NCBI GenBank assembly: GCA_963719855.1 | Contig: CAVRDK010000001.1 | Span: 1-64,000 of the forward strand | Length of the DNA: 64,000 nt | Reading direction: 5' to 3' | Origin: CAIQPV01 sp963719855 | GTDB lineage: Bacteria; Pseudomonadota; Gammaproteobacteria; Burkholderiales; Gallionellaceae | In this document: positions 36,397 through 45,311 of the stretch, piece after piece | How the letters are laid out: every line of letters begins with the position of its first letter | How positions within the stretch are numbered: position 1 is the stretch's first letter | Program-made: the position numbers and the translations under genes | The notes under the pieces: generated by a model | Seen by the model: only the letters and a program-made list of their open reading frames with translations | What the model was told of the DNA's origin: nothing | Database searches by the model: none

Positions 36397-36879
36397 ATGA
36401 AACAGAATATTTCAGCATTGATGGACGGCGAATTGTTTGATGACGAAGCAGAAGCTTTGCTCGATAAAATAAAACGCAATCCCGATGCCCATGCGGAATG
36501 GCATATCTATCACTTGGTCGGTGATGCGCTACGCCAACCCGACCATCTTCATGCCAATATTAGCACCGCCTTGCGGGAGCGCCTGCAGGCAGAACCCACA
36601 GTGCTCGCCCCCCGCAACCGTATCAGGCAGAACGCGAAATGGTTCGCTTTGTCAGCCGCCGCATCCGTCATGGCGTTGGCGCTGGTCGCATGGATGTCTG
36701 TGCAGATTGGCTCGGAACCGGCTCCGCAGGTGGCCATGCAACAGCCCACCGCGTTGCGTCCGGCCCGTTTTCCTGTCAATCCTGAGTTGAATGCTTACCT
36801 GATAGCGCATCAGGAATTTTCTCCCAGTACGGATGTCCAGAGCACAGCCTCTTACATCCACACCGTGGCAGGCCAATAG
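36397..36879 (+). CDS. rseA: Anti-sigma-E factor RseA/MucA
   Basis: Membrane protein that holds RpoE inactive. The 160-residue product starts MKQNISALMDGELFDDEAEA, the RseA N-terminal sigma-binding domain, with a membrane helix at about residues 85-108 (ALSAAASVMALALVAWMSVQ) and a periplasmic tail ending in IHTVAGQ, where site-1 proteolysis would occur. An ATG nine bases earlier overlaps rpoE; the 36397 start matches the family. Confidence 0.92.
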   Translation: MKQNISALMDGELFDDEAEALLDKIKRNPDAHAEWHIYHLVGDALRQPDHLHANISTALRERLQAEPTVLAPRNRIRQNAKWFALSAAASVMALALVAWMSVQIGSEPAPQVAMQQPTALRPARFPVNPELNAYLIAHQEFSPSTDVQSTASYIHTVAGQ

Positions 36880-37931
36880 TGCAAGCTATCGTGATAAAAC
36901 CTGCGTTATTATTGGCGGCCTTTCTGCTGACCTCAATAACTGGCGCTTGTGCAGACCCCATACGGCAAGATGCTTTGAGCTGGTTGCAGATCATGGCGTT
37001 TGCCGCACACCAGAAAGATTATAGCGGTATCTTTGTGTATCAATATGGAGACCATGTCGAAACCTCGCGCATCACCCACATCGTAGACCACGATGGCGAG
37101 CACGGCAGACTTGAGAGGTTGGACGGCCAACAGCGCGAGGTTATCCGTCACAATGATCAGGTGTGGTGCGATCTGGGTGGTGGCAAGGTGAAAATGGATC
37201 AAAGCCAGAGCGGAAGGGAGTTTCCTGCGCTATTGCCGGAACAAATTACCTTACTGAGTAAAAATTACCTGATCAAGACGTCCGATGATGTGAGGCTGGC
37301 AGGTTTCCATGCACATGCGATGGCTTTCCAACCCAAAGATAATTTGCGTTACCTGCATAAAATGTGGGCGGACAGTGTTTCAGGTTTACTGCTCAAGTCG
37401 GAGGTGTTGGACGAACACGGAAACGTGATCGAGCAATATTCTTTTACACAGTTGAGTATAGGCGGCGATATCGACCACACGTGGATCACTGCGAACCAAC
37501 CGTCAGCAGACCCCCATGCCCATGATGCTCATCATATCCATAAACCGCATTACCCCCATGATTCGTTTCATGACAGTGATCCGCATCTTGCTCAAAGCGT
37601 TCCCAAGATAGCGACATCACCTGTTGCCAATAGCTGGCGGGTAGATGCGTTGCCTGACGGATTCAAAAAAGTTGCGGAAGTGCGCCGCCAGTTGCGCGGC
37701 AGAGATACACCCGTAATTCAAATGGTGTTTTCAGACGGGCTGGTCGGCATCTCGGTTTTTATCGAACAATCGGATCACGATGAGGATGACCATACGGGGC
37801 TGTCCAGCCAAGGAGCAATTCAGGTTTATAGCAAGTTGGTCGGTGGTCAGTTGATTACCGTAGTGGGCGAAGTGCCGCCGCGCACGGTGATGCAGATTGC
37901 CGACTCTGTGCGCAACGGAGGAAGCCAATGA
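36879..37931 (+). CDS. rseB: Sigma-E regulatory protein RseB/MucB
   Basis: Periplasmic protein that shields RseA from proteolysis and senses lipid or LPS signals, 350 residues. GTG start overlapping the rseA stop by one base, signal peptide (IVIKPALLLAAFLLTSITGA), then the N-terminal LolA-like domain (KDYSGIFVYQYGDHVETSRI, LERLDGQQREVIRHND) and a C-terminal domain (WRVDALPDGFKKVAEVRRQL). The interdomain linker has nine His in 24 residues (H213-H236, PHAHDAHHIHKPHYPHDSFH), not a known RseB feature. Confidence 0.93.
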   Translation: MQAIVIKPALLLAAFLLTSITGACADPIRQDALSWLQIMAFAAHQKDYSGIFVYQYGDHVETSRITHIVDHDGEHGRLERLDGQQREVIRHNDQVWCDLGGGKVKMDQSQSGREFPALLPEQITLLSKNYLIKTSDDVRLAGFHAHAMAFQPKDNLRYLHKMWADSVSGLLLKSEVLDEHGNVIEQYSFTQLSIGGDIDHTWITANQPSADPHAHDAHHIHKPHYPHDSFHDSDPHLAQSVPKIATSPVANSWRVDALPDGFKKVAEVRRQLRGRDTPVIQMVFSDGLVGISVFIEQSDHDEDDHTGLSSQGAIQVYSKLVGGQLITVVGEVPPRTVMQIADSVRNGGSQ

Positions 37932-37991
37932 CCTTTTGAAATCCCTATCACTATTAACACGTTTCATTTTTCTACATTAGCGAGGGCATAT

Positions 37992-39392
37992 ATGTTGAAG
38001 AAACTATTTAGCATTGTCTTGGTTTGTTTTTTTGCACAGCAGGCATCGGCCAAGGACTTACCCGATTTCACCGAACTGGTAGAAAAACAGGGGACGGCAG
38101 TGGTCAACATCAGCACCACCCAGATTATCCACGACACGCAAGCAATGCCGGGCATACCTAATCTGCCCAAAGGCGATCCCTTCTATGAATTTTTCAAACA
38201 CTTCGCGCCGCAGCAACAAGCGCCGCAAGAACGGGAATTACAGTCTCTGGGTTCCGGCTTCATCATTAGTTCTGACGGCTACATCCTGACCAACGCCCAT
38301 GTGGTAGGCGGTGCGGACGGCATTACTGTACGCCTGACCGACAAACGTGAATTCAAGGCCAAAATGATCGGCTTCGACAAACGCACCGATGTGGCGCTGA
38401 TCAAGATCGAGGCGATCGGCCTGCCGAAAATCACCCAAGGCGATCCCAATGCCCTCAAAGTGGGTGAATGGGTGCTGGCCATCGGTTCGCCGTTTGGTTT
38501 TGACAACAGCGTGACGGCGGGCATCGTGAGCGCCAAGGGACGCTCCTTGCCGCAGGAAAATTTTGTACCCTTCATCCAGACCGATGCGGCCATCAACCCC
38601 GGCAACTCCGGTGGGCCGCTATTCAACATGAAGGGTGAAGTAATAGGCATCAACTCGCAAATCTACAGCCGCTCCGGTGGCTACATGGGGCTTTCGTTCG
38701 CCATTCCGATTGATGTGGCAATGGAAGTGTCAAACCAGTTGCGCGCTTCCGGCAAGGTTACGCGCGGACGGATCGGAGTGAGCATCCAGGAAGTGACGCA
38801 CGATCTGGCTGAATCGTTCGGCTTGGGCAAAGCGGCTGGCGCATTGATCAGCAACGTGGAAAAAGGCGGCGCGGCGGACAAGGCAGGCATTCAGGTCAGC
38901 GACGTGATCCTCAAATTCGACGGCAAGACGGTTACTGCATCCAGCGACTTGTCGCGCATCGTCGCCGCCGCGCATCCCGGCAGCAAGGTGAACGTGCAGT
39001 TGTGGCGCAAGGGTGAGAGCAAGGAAGTCAGCCTGACAGTAGGTGAGATGCCGGATGACAAGCAGGTGGCACAACAGGGCGGCGGAGCCGCTACAGGTGA
39101 AAGCGTGGCGCGTTTAGGTCTGGTGCTGAGCGAACTGAATGCCGAACAGAAAAATGAGTTGCAAGTGAAGGGCGGCTTAGTGGTGGACGATGCGAAGGGT
39201 GCCGCAGCACGTGAATTGCAACACGGCGACGTAATTCTTGCCATAGGCAATGTCGAAGTTTATTCGCTCGAACAATTCAACGAGGTGCTGAAGCAGATAC
39301 CCAAGGGGCGCAATGTCGCCCTGCTGGTGCGGCGCGAGGATGTCACTTCCTATATAGCGCTCAAGCTCGACGAAAAACAGGGCAAAAACTAA
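37992..39392 (+). CDS. mucD: DegP/MucD-type periplasmic serine protease
   Basis: Do-family HtrA protease/chaperone, 466 residues. Signal peptide (MLKKLFSIVLVCFFAQQASA), catalytic His in ILTNAHVVGGAD, Asp in FDKRTDVALIKI, Ser in NPGNSGGPLFN, and two PDZ domains (GRIGVSIQEVTHDLA; ARLGLVLSELNAEQ). It is the last gene of the RpoE operon, as in mucABCD loci, but rseC/mucC is absent. Likely RpoE-controlled and removes misfolded envelope proteins. Confidence 0.94.
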   Translation: MLKKLFSIVLVCFFAQQASAKDLPDFTELVEKQGTAVVNISTTQIIHDTQAMPGIPNLPKGDPFYEFFKHFAPQQQAPQERELQSLGSGFIISSDGYILTNAHVVGGADGITVRLTDKREFKAKMIGFDKRTDVALIKIEAIGLPKITQGDPNALKVGEWVLAIGSPFGFDNSVTAGIVSAKGRSLPQENFVPFIQTDAAINPGNSGGPLFNMKGEVIGINSQIYSRSGGYMGLSFAIPIDVAMEVSNQLRASGKVTRGRIGVSIQEVTHDLAESFGLGKAAGALISNVEKGGAADKAGIQVSDVILKFDGKTVTASSDLSRIVAAAHPGSKVNVQLWRKGESKEVSLTVGEMPDDKQVAQQGGGAATGESVARLGLVLSELNAEQKNELQVKGGLVVDDAKGAAARELQHGDVILAIGNVEVYSLEQFNEVLKQIPKGRNVALLVRREDVTSYIALKLDEKQGKN

Positions 39393-40318
39393 AGAATAAT
39401 ATGCCGCTTTAATTGACTCAGGCATCCCCGCTCGTCTTCTCGCACGCAGACAATGCCGCGCGCTGCTTGCCGATTTGTGTTTCGCCGGTGCGGCAACGGA
39501 TTTGTCTTTATACCGAAAGCGCATCAAAACTTGACGCCCGATCATTGGACTGATCGGGCCGTCGCCGCTATACAACCTACTAATTTAAAATACCATTCTC
39601 TTATTGTTAAGGGAAAATTCATTGCCAATATCGCGAAACACAACTTATTAGCTGAATTTGGTACTTTAGTTTCGTTTATGGCTTTCTATTTGGAAATGGC
39701 ATAGGCAAGACGGGAAATTATATAGGCCTTTCGGCATATATGAATTCTGAATAATTGTGGGTATATTGCGCGCCGCGCGAAAATCTCTGTGTCCTCACCC
39801 ATATTCGTTATTGCCGGGTCACGGTTGCTTAAGTGCTAAAGTTTTGAGGGTTGAAAAGAACGCAATTGCTGCTACAGTCGAGTAATTATAGATTAACTAA
39901 TCTGTAATATTAATATGGGAAAATCAGCTAATTGTTTGTCTTGGAAACTTCGCAATTGCCAATAATCAATAATAGAGAGCCGCAATAAATCATGCCACAA
40001 CGCAGTGCACACCGCCAGAACTGACAGTCGATTTTCTGCGCATCAATAACCTGTCTGTCGATTTATGGAAGCAGATAGGCATGATTACTCTGATTAGTCC
40101 AGCCAAGAGGTTTCGTCATGAGGCATGAAGTTAATGTAGGCCTGTTTCAATTTATTTTTTCCTTGTAGCAGGCGCTGGATTTGATCAACCCCGCCATGTC
40201 TTATCATCATAAGCGGGTTGCCTAGATCAGGCCAGCGTGTTGGTTATCATAAGCAAGCTCGCTAATGAATACGAACTGGATGGAAAAGTATTCTAAGTGC
40301 TGAAGTCGAATTACCACG
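39393..40318. other. Gene-poor region after mucD
   Basis: About 925 bases without a convincing gene. It contains a 9-bp perfect hairpin (GCCCGATCA at 39536, TGATCGGGC ending 39559), a likely terminator-type structure about 145 bases after mucD, AT-rich sequence from 39580 to 40000, and at 40231-40248 a half copy of the TGGTTAT repeat. Translated pieces near 40025-40130 look protein-like but are broken, so this may be decayed coding DNA. Confidence 0.4.
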
Positions 40319-40661
40319 ATGTTGATCGCAGTCGTGTGGCAGGCCAAGATGGCGGATTACGCGAGTACAAGGGTTTCATTGTTCAGCCACCGGAAATGCG
40401 AACTGGGCCGCTGGTACCATTCGGAAGGCATCCATCACTATGGACATATTCCTGAAAATGCAGGCGCTGGTGCAGTCTCATGAGAATCTTCACCGGATTA
40501 TTCATACCTTGGCCGATCACCATGAACAGGGGAGATACGATGAGGCGGAATCATGCTACGAGCAGGTGGTACCGCTATCAATGCAAATCGTGGACTTGCT
40601 TATTGCGATAGAACGCAACGCCGCGAAGAGCATCGCCGACTCGATCATAGGGATATATTAA
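40319..40661 (+). pseudogene. Degraded CZB zinc-binding domain
   Basis: Remnant of a chemoreceptor zinc-binding domain. One frame reads VVWQAKMADYA and SHRKCELGRWYHSEGIHHYG then HIPEN, and the next frame continues MQALVQSHENLHRIIHTLAD and VPLSMQIVDLLIAIERNAAK. Together they match a CZB domain (HxxW, CxLGxW, HxxLH), joined by a frameshift near 40455. The N-terminal part of its host protein is missing. It ends 45 bases before the intact CZB receptor, so the two may derive from duplication. Confidence 0.75.
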
Positions 40662-40705
40662 AACGAATTCGATGGCTTGTAATTCATAAAAGGGGAAGAC
40701 AAAGG

Positions 40706-41830
40706 ATGTTCGGAAAGAAAAGAAATCGGGAAATCGCACGGCTGCAACATGAATTCTCAGCATTAAAGCATCATGAGCAGGCGGAGAGGAATCGCGCCGA
40801 CGCTTTGGCGGGTGAAGTTGCGCGGCTTCAAGCAGAAAATACTCGGCTTTTAAGCCAGGGTACCCTGTTTTCAGGTCTTACCGAACCCCTAAACCAGTTC
40901 GGTGATTCTGTAAAAGCCCTGCAAGCCAGTCTGGCTGTTATGTCGCAGTCCATGAAAAACGAAACGCGGGAGGCAATCCACAATCTGGAGGAAACTTCGC
41001 TCAGCCAGAAATTTGTACAGAAACTAACCGAACGAATTACCCAGCTCATTGATCGTGCGCACCAGAGTACAGAGGCCATTGGCCAGCTTCACGAGCGAAC
41101 CGGACAGATCAACGGAATTGTAAAGCTCATCAAGGGAATCGCTGACCAGACTAACCTGCTGGCGTTGAATGCAGCCATCGAGGCAGCTCGGGCCGGTGAG
41201 CAAGGCAGGGGGTTCGCAGTGGTTGCGGATGAAGTTAGAAAGCTGGCGGAGCGCACCACTACCTCTACCGATGAAATATCCAGATTGGTCGCGAGCGTGC
41301 AGCAGGAAGCTACAACACTCAAGCAAGTTGCAGAAGTCGATCCCGAGGAGATGAAGGTTATTCGCCAAGAAGGGGAAAATGCCTTCGCCAATATCAACGA
41401 ACTCATGCAGGTATCGAAATACATGACCCAAACTATCGCAGCAACAGCGATGCGCAGCTTTATCGAAACTGCCAAGACCGACCATCTCGTTTACAAGCAG
41501 GAAGTCTATCGGGTGTTTCTTGGAGTTTCTGACAAGGGGCTAGAAGATTTCTCAAGCCACACCGCATGTCGTCTCGGCAAGTGGTATTACGAAGGGGATG
41601 GGAAAGATTGTTTCTCAAAATTGCAGGGTTATGCCGAAATCGAACCGTCTCACAAGAGCGTTCATGCTCATGGCCAGGCGGGAGTGCGCGCTTTCCGTGC
41701 AGGAAATCTCGAAGCAGGTGTTGCTGAATTGTTAGTGATGGAGCAAGACAGCATGGAGGTGCTCGCTTATCTTGAGAAAATGGCATCATCCTGTGAGAAA
41801 GACCCGAGTGTGCTTTGCATTGGTACTTAG
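40706..41830 (+). CDS. Cytoplasmic chemoreceptor with C-terminal CZB domain
   Basis: Soluble methyl-accepting chemotaxis protein, 374 residues, no membrane helix. An N-terminal coiled coil (RLQHEFSALKHHEQAERNRA) leads into the signalling tip (KGIADQTNLLALNAAIEAAR, GRGFAVVADEVRKLAERTTT). A CZB domain (about 280-360) has TDHLVYKQEVYRVF, TACRLGKWYYEGDG and HKSVHAHGQAG, giving the His3Cys zinc site. Relatives such as TlpD act in redox or energy sensing. The ATG at 40706 has AGGGGAAGAC upstream; a frame open to 40553 is not used. Confidence 0.92.
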   Translation: MFGKKRNREIARLQHEFSALKHHEQAERNRADALAGEVARLQAENTRLLSQGTLFSGLTEPLNQFGDSVKALQASLAVMSQSMKNETREAIHNLEETSLSQKFVQKLTERITQLIDRAHQSTEAIGQLHERTGQINGIVKLIKGIADQTNLLALNAAIEAARAGEQGRGFAVVADEVRKLAERTTTSTDEISRLVASVQQEATTLKQVAEVDPEEMKVIRQEGENAFANINELMQVSKYMTQTIAATAMRSFIETAKTDHLVYKQEVYRVFLGVSDKGLEDFSSHTACRLGKWYYEGDGKDCFSKLQGYAEIEPSHKSVHAHGQAGVRAFRAGNLEAGVAELLVMEQDSMEVLAYLEKMASSCEKDPSVLCIGT

Positions 41831-42223
41831 TAATTGAGGTAGAAATACGAGCAAAATCAAGTTTAAGGATATTGCCACATATCTACAGTTCTTTGTGGCT
41901 AGTTCGGTGACAGAAAAATGTAACGGCTCGGAGAGAAAGGTCTGTTGCTTATGGCGATGCAGAATCAGGCGATGAACAATCAGGCAACGAGTTTGCGAAG
42001 TGCTACAGCGTCATCGTGCCAATACCAGAAGTTCGCACCAAGTATCCATTCAGCATTCTGTCAGGAAATATTTCCTTATACAGAAATGCCACATTTTCTC
42101 ACTGTTATTCCCCACTTGGCTGTTTAGCTATGCTGCTAATTTAGGCGGCGTAATGAAAAGTGATCGCCCCTGATGAATGCGGGGGGCTTATCAAAGCAGA
42201 GAACGGAATTGAGGAGAAGCGAA
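41831..42223. other. Intergenic region without recognised gene
   Basis: About 390 bases between two chemotaxis-related genes. Near 41955-41990 there is a small direct repeat (GATGCAGAATCAGGC and GATGAACAATCAGGC). No hairpin followed by T-tract or family-like ORF was found. Confidence 0.4.
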
Positions 42224-43114
42224 ATGGGGAAAGTAGAAATTCTGGCAGATACGATAAACCCGCTGGAAATTGAATATTTACGAGCTAATAGCCAAACGAC
42301 GGGTAACTTATCTGCGGCTATGGAGTACGGTACGCACCACAAAGAGGATGCATTAGAAATAGAGTATTTTCACCACGATTACGATGAGGATTTTCATATC
42401 TCGTCCCAAAGGGAAATCCTGTCTATTCTGCAAGGCATTGCGAATCAAGGAACGCGCATCTGTATGTATTACGGCAAAGGCCAACATTTTCTCATGACCA
42501 CCCTGCTTTGCGCCGACGAACATGGCATGTGGCTGGATGTCGGCTCATTGCACCCGAAAATAAAGCGACTTCTGTTTAGCGGCAAGATTACTTTTGTCTG
42601 TGTGTATCAGCATGTAAAAATACAATTCGTGACGCGCGATATTGTGAGCAGCATGCTTAAGAACAACGAGGTGTATTATTTTAAACTGCCCGATTATCTG
42701 TTGCGAATACAGCGGAGGGAGTTTTTTCGCTCTGCCGTTCCGTCACCCGACCTCGTCAAATGCATTATTCCTATCCAACCAGAAAACATGGACGATTCGG
42801 TAATAATGCGTGCGGCTCCTATTGTTGACATAAGCAGTGGTGGGATTCGGCTGCTGTGTGAAGGGAATGAGGCCACGTTGCTCCCAAATAAGATTTTCCC
42901 GGATTGCCAAATTTCATTACCGGATGTGGGCACCATGACAATCACAATTGAGGTGCGGAATAGTATTGATTTCACTACTCCAAACAAGGTTGTTCATAAG
43001 CGCGTGGGCTGCCGTTTCATCGGCTTGGATAAACAGATAAATATCCCACTGCAACGTCACATTACCCGTCTGCAAAGTGAAAACATGGCAAGTCGCCGTC
43101 TAGCCGCTCTATAA
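42224..43114 (+). CDS. ycgR: YcgR-like flagellar brake PilZ protein
   Basis: c-di-GMP-responsive brake of flagellar rotation, 296 residues. The N-terminal YcgR domain (DFHISSQREILSILQGIANQ, GTRICMYYGKGQHFLMTTLL) is followed by a PilZ domain with LRIQRREFFR (RxxxR) and DISSGGIRLL (DxSxxG). The start at 42224 has GAGGAGAAGC upstream; a frame open to 42173 is ignored. Its place after a chemoreceptor is consistent with motility control. Confidence 0.88.
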   Translation: MGKVEILADTINPLEIEYLRANSQTTGNLSAAMEYGTHHKEDALEIEYFHHDYDEDFHISSQREILSILQGIANQGTRICMYYGKGQHFLMTTLLCADEHGMWLDVGSLHPKIKRLLFSGKITFVCVYQHVKIQFVTRDIVSSMLKNNEVYYFKLPDYLLRIQRREFFRSAVPSPDLVKCIIPIQPENMDDSVIMRAAPIVDISSGGIRLLCEGNEATLLPNKIFPDCQISLPDVGTMTITIEVRNSIDFTTPNKVVHKRVGCRFIGLDKQINIPLQRHITRLQSENMASRRLAAL

Positions 43115-43301
43115 AAATTGGCAAATTATCTGTGGCTCTGCGAAAAGTACTGTCAACGAATAGGAAGATGCGGCACTGCAGGACGATTACGAACCCGCAC
43201 AGAGTTACAACTGGATAAGGAATGTCCACCCGAGCCTATATCAGTATAAGAGCATCGTAGATTGAATCAATGGCGTAATTTTGCCATGATAGAATTATCC
43301 T

Positions 43302-43547
43302 ATGCCTATCGAATCTATTCCAAAATTTACCGCACCTGCTTCCAAGCTGTGGGCCGCTATCCCAACTGAAACCCGCAAGATGCTGCTCTCAAATGTCTGG
43401 TGCGGGAAGTGTCGCCATGAGGTCACGATCATTAATTTCTCTGGGGCAGTCAAAGCTGGCGACTTGCTGCTGGTTGGCAAATATTCAGAGTGCCAAGGTG
43501 ATGTGGCGAGGGTGATTGAAATGAATATCAGCGCGCAGCAGGAGTGA
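43302..43547 (+). CDS. Unknown small protein with incomplete Cys motif
   Basis: An 81-residue protein with NVWCGKCRHEVTI and later VGKYSECQGDVARV. The pattern suggests a two-CxxC zinc ribbon whose third Cys is Tyr (KYSEC). I do not recognise the family. It opens a run of three short plus-strand genes ahead of the LexA-like repressor; spacing to the next is 5 bases. Confidence 0.55.
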   Translation: MPIESIPKFTAPASKLWAAIPTETRKMLLSNVWCGKCRHEVTIINFSGAVKAGDLLLVGKYSECQGDVARVIEMNISAQQE

Positions 43548-43552
43548 TTAAA

Positions 43553-43825
43553 ATGAAGACTAATACATCCACGCAAAAAAACATCCAGGTTGTCATCGCT
43601 ACGCCGGATGAAAATGGGGAGATGCAAATCTACAAGTTTGGCAGTAAAGATGGCGACTCAGAGTTGCATGCAGCGAACTTTATCCGGGATGTTTTTACGC
43701 AATACGGCACCGATATTTCCATTGCGCTTGAAGTTGACAACGTGCCGGTGAACTGGAATTTTGTCGAGGGGGAACTGATTATCGGTAGTCCGCTAGATCA
43801 GAACGACGAGTCAGCAACCTATTAA
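43553..43825 (+). CDS. Unknown small protein
   Basis: A 90-residue acidic protein (QVVIATPDENGEMQIYKFGS, DISIALEVDNVPVNWNFVEG), family not recognised. GGAGTG lies 6 bases before the ATG at 43553; an in-frame GTG at 43544 would overlap the previous stop. Likely co-transcribed with 43302. Confidence 0.55.
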   Translation: MKTNTSTQKNIQVVIATPDENGEMQIYKFGSKDGDSELHAANFIRDVFTQYGTDISIALEVDNVPVNWNFVEGELIIGSPLDQNDESATY

Positions 43826-43868
43826 ACTACCGTCCCCTCATACGGATTATTGTTTCGGTGGATATAAA

Positions 43869-44153
43869 ATGAACGTGGAAAAGCTAATACAAGCAGTCGG
43901 TGTAATCGATGAGGTTACTAAAGTGTTCCAAGGCATGCCAGTGGATCAAGAGGAATGCATTCTTGCGGCGATTCAATGCCAAATGGTAAGCCTTTACCTC
44001 ATGGAACTTGCGAAGCATTTGCGGGAAGGCATGGAGCCATATGATGCCTGCTTGGCGGTCGCGCAAGGAAAAACGCTCCTGTCAGATATGGGCGTCAGTG
44101 ATTCACAAATAACGCTTTTCAAACTTCTGGGCGGCAAAGGTCATAAAGAGTAA
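43869..44153 (+). CDS. Unknown small protein
   Basis: A 94-residue, mainly helical protein (LIQAVGVIDEVTKVFQGMPV, CLAVAQGKTLLSDMGVSDSQ) of unknown family. It follows the previous gene by 43 bases and ends about 90 bases before the LexA-like promoter. Its role cannot be inferred. Confidence 0.5.
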   Translation: MNVEKLIQAVGVIDEVTKVFQGMPVDQEECILAAIQCQMVSLYLMELAKHLREGMEPYDACLAVAQGKTLLSDMGVSDSQITLFKLLGGKGHKE

Positions 44154-44239
44154 CAACCGCGCAACACTTCCCAGCGTAGCCCAGAAAATCCCCCTCCCCA
44201 AGTCTATACGGCTATTCAAGGCGCTTCCATGCAACACCA

Positions 44240-44286
44240 TTGACAAAAGAACGATCGTTCTTTACTATACATAGAACGATCGTTCT
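44240..44286 (+). promoter_or_regulatory. Promoter with two GAACGATCGTTC operators
   Basis: TTGACA (44240-44245), a 17-base spacer and TACTAT (44263-44268) form a promoter. The spacer is filled by the perfect 18-bp palindrome AAAGAACGATCGTTCTTT (44246-44263), and a second palindrome AGAACGATCGTTCT (44273-44286) covers the expected transcription start. The two centres are 25 bases apart. It is a near-ideal autorepression site for the downstream LexA-like protein. The GAAC-N4-GTTC core resembles the Gram-positive LexA box more than CTGT-N8-ACAG. Confidence 0.85.
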
Positions 44287-44300
44287 TTATGGGTGACGCA

Positions 44301-44915
44301 ATGACTGATTTTGATTCCACCACGCCAGGGGCACATCCAAAAGATGTTGAATACCTGGCGAAGCTTCAAGACTACTACGCCGACTGGAAAAGCATCCCTT
44401 CCTACGCCTCCCTTTGTGAGGTATTGAGCATTGCCTCGAAGTCCTGGGTTAAGGCGGTTCTGGATCGACTTTGCAAAGCCGGTTTTATCGAACGCACACC
44501 AAATGGAGTGTGGATACCAACACGGCAGTTTTTTGCCCGTCCATTGGCAGAATCGACTGTTCAGGCGGGGATGCCGGTATCGGTAACTGCGACCCAAGGC
44601 GAGTATTTCATCATCGACGAAATGCTGATCGACACACCTTCTTTGACCACGATGATTACGGTCAAAGGGGATTCGATGATTGATGTCGCCATCCATGATG
44701 GCGACATTGCCGTCGTGGAAAAGCGCAATTTTGCGAATGTCGGCGACATTGTGGTGGCAATAGTCGATAACGATTTCACGCTCAAAACACTGGACAAGGA
44801 AGACGGCAAGTTCATCCTGCGTCCTGCTAATCCAGCCTACCCAGTCATCTATCCACACGGCTCACTGGAAATCTTCGGTGTGCTGGTTGGATTGATTCGC
44901 AAATATAGGAGGTAG
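44301..44915 (+). CDS. LexA/S24-family self-cleaving repressor
   Basis: A 204-residue LexA-type regulator. The N-terminal 80 residues form a DNA-binding domain (SIPSYASLCEVLSIASKSWV, LDRLCKAGFIERTPNGVW), and the C-terminal S24 peptidase has cleavage site Ala89-Gly90 (VQAGMPVS), catalytic Ser125 (GDSMID) and Lys162 (FTLKTL). So it should be inactivated by RecA-stimulated self-cleavage. I use ATG 44301, because an ATG at 44289 abuts the operator. Probably an additional LexA paralogue of a mobile or accessory regulon. Confidence 0.88.
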   Translation: MTDFDSTTPGAHPKDVEYLAKLQDYYADWKSIPSYASLCEVLSIASKSWVKAVLDRLCKAGFIERTPNGVWIPTRQFFARPLAESTVQAGMPVSVTATQGEYFIIDEMLIDTPSLTTMITVKGDSMIDVAIHDGDIAVVEKRNFANVGDIVVAIVDNDFTLKTLDKEDGKFILRPANPAYPVIYPHGSLEIFGVLVGLIRKYRR

Positions 44916-44918
44916 TTC

Positions 44919-45113
44919 ATGGAACAGACCACATTTAATTTTGATCAGCAAGACAATCGTCTCAATCTCAGTGCAAAAGGAAAAGATAAGTTGCGACAAA
45001 GTGAACAGCATTCCAGGGTCTATCTAATCAATGCTCCCGATGGCGAGCTGATTACTATTGCTCATCGCTGCCAACATTTATCTAACCAACAAGGTAAATC
45101 TTATGTGGAATGA
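44919..45113 (+). CDS. Unknown small protein downstream of LexA-like gene
   Basis: A 64-residue hydrophilic protein (LNLSAKGKDKLRQSEQHSRV, YLINAPDGELITIAHRCQHL) of unknown family, starting 3 bases after the repressor stop with GGAGG upstream, so certainly co-transcribed and DNA-damage-regulated if the repressor is. No polymerase or mutasome gene follows; an IS starts 200 bases further. Confidence 0.6.
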   Translation: MEQTTFNFDQQDNRLNLSAKGKDKLRQSEQHSRVYLINAPDGELITIAHRCQHLSNQQGKSYVE

Positions 45114-45198
45114 ATTCAGCGCTAATCCAGATCGCATTGTGTTTTTTGGATGTATGCTCGCAGGGCTTGTTTTGGAGGTTGTGAATATCATGCACTGA
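45103..45198 (+). CDS. Possible 31-residue membrane peptide
   Basis: A short frame (MWNEFSANPDRIVFFGCMLA, GLVLEVVNIMH) overlaps the previous gene by 11 bases and has one predicted membrane helix. AAGGT lies 7 bases upstream. It could be a small membrane peptide or the remnant of a gene cut by the IS5 insertion. Confidence 0.35.
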   Translation: MWNEFSANPDRIVFFGCMLAGLVLEVVNIMH

Positions 45199-45311
45199 TG
45201 GGATACATTCCAAAGAATGTGCAGGCTGCTGGGCGGATGGTATAGGACAAACACCGATGACTTTTTACAATATTTTCTTAATGTATATCAAGTAAAGCGC
45301 CGATGGTTTAA

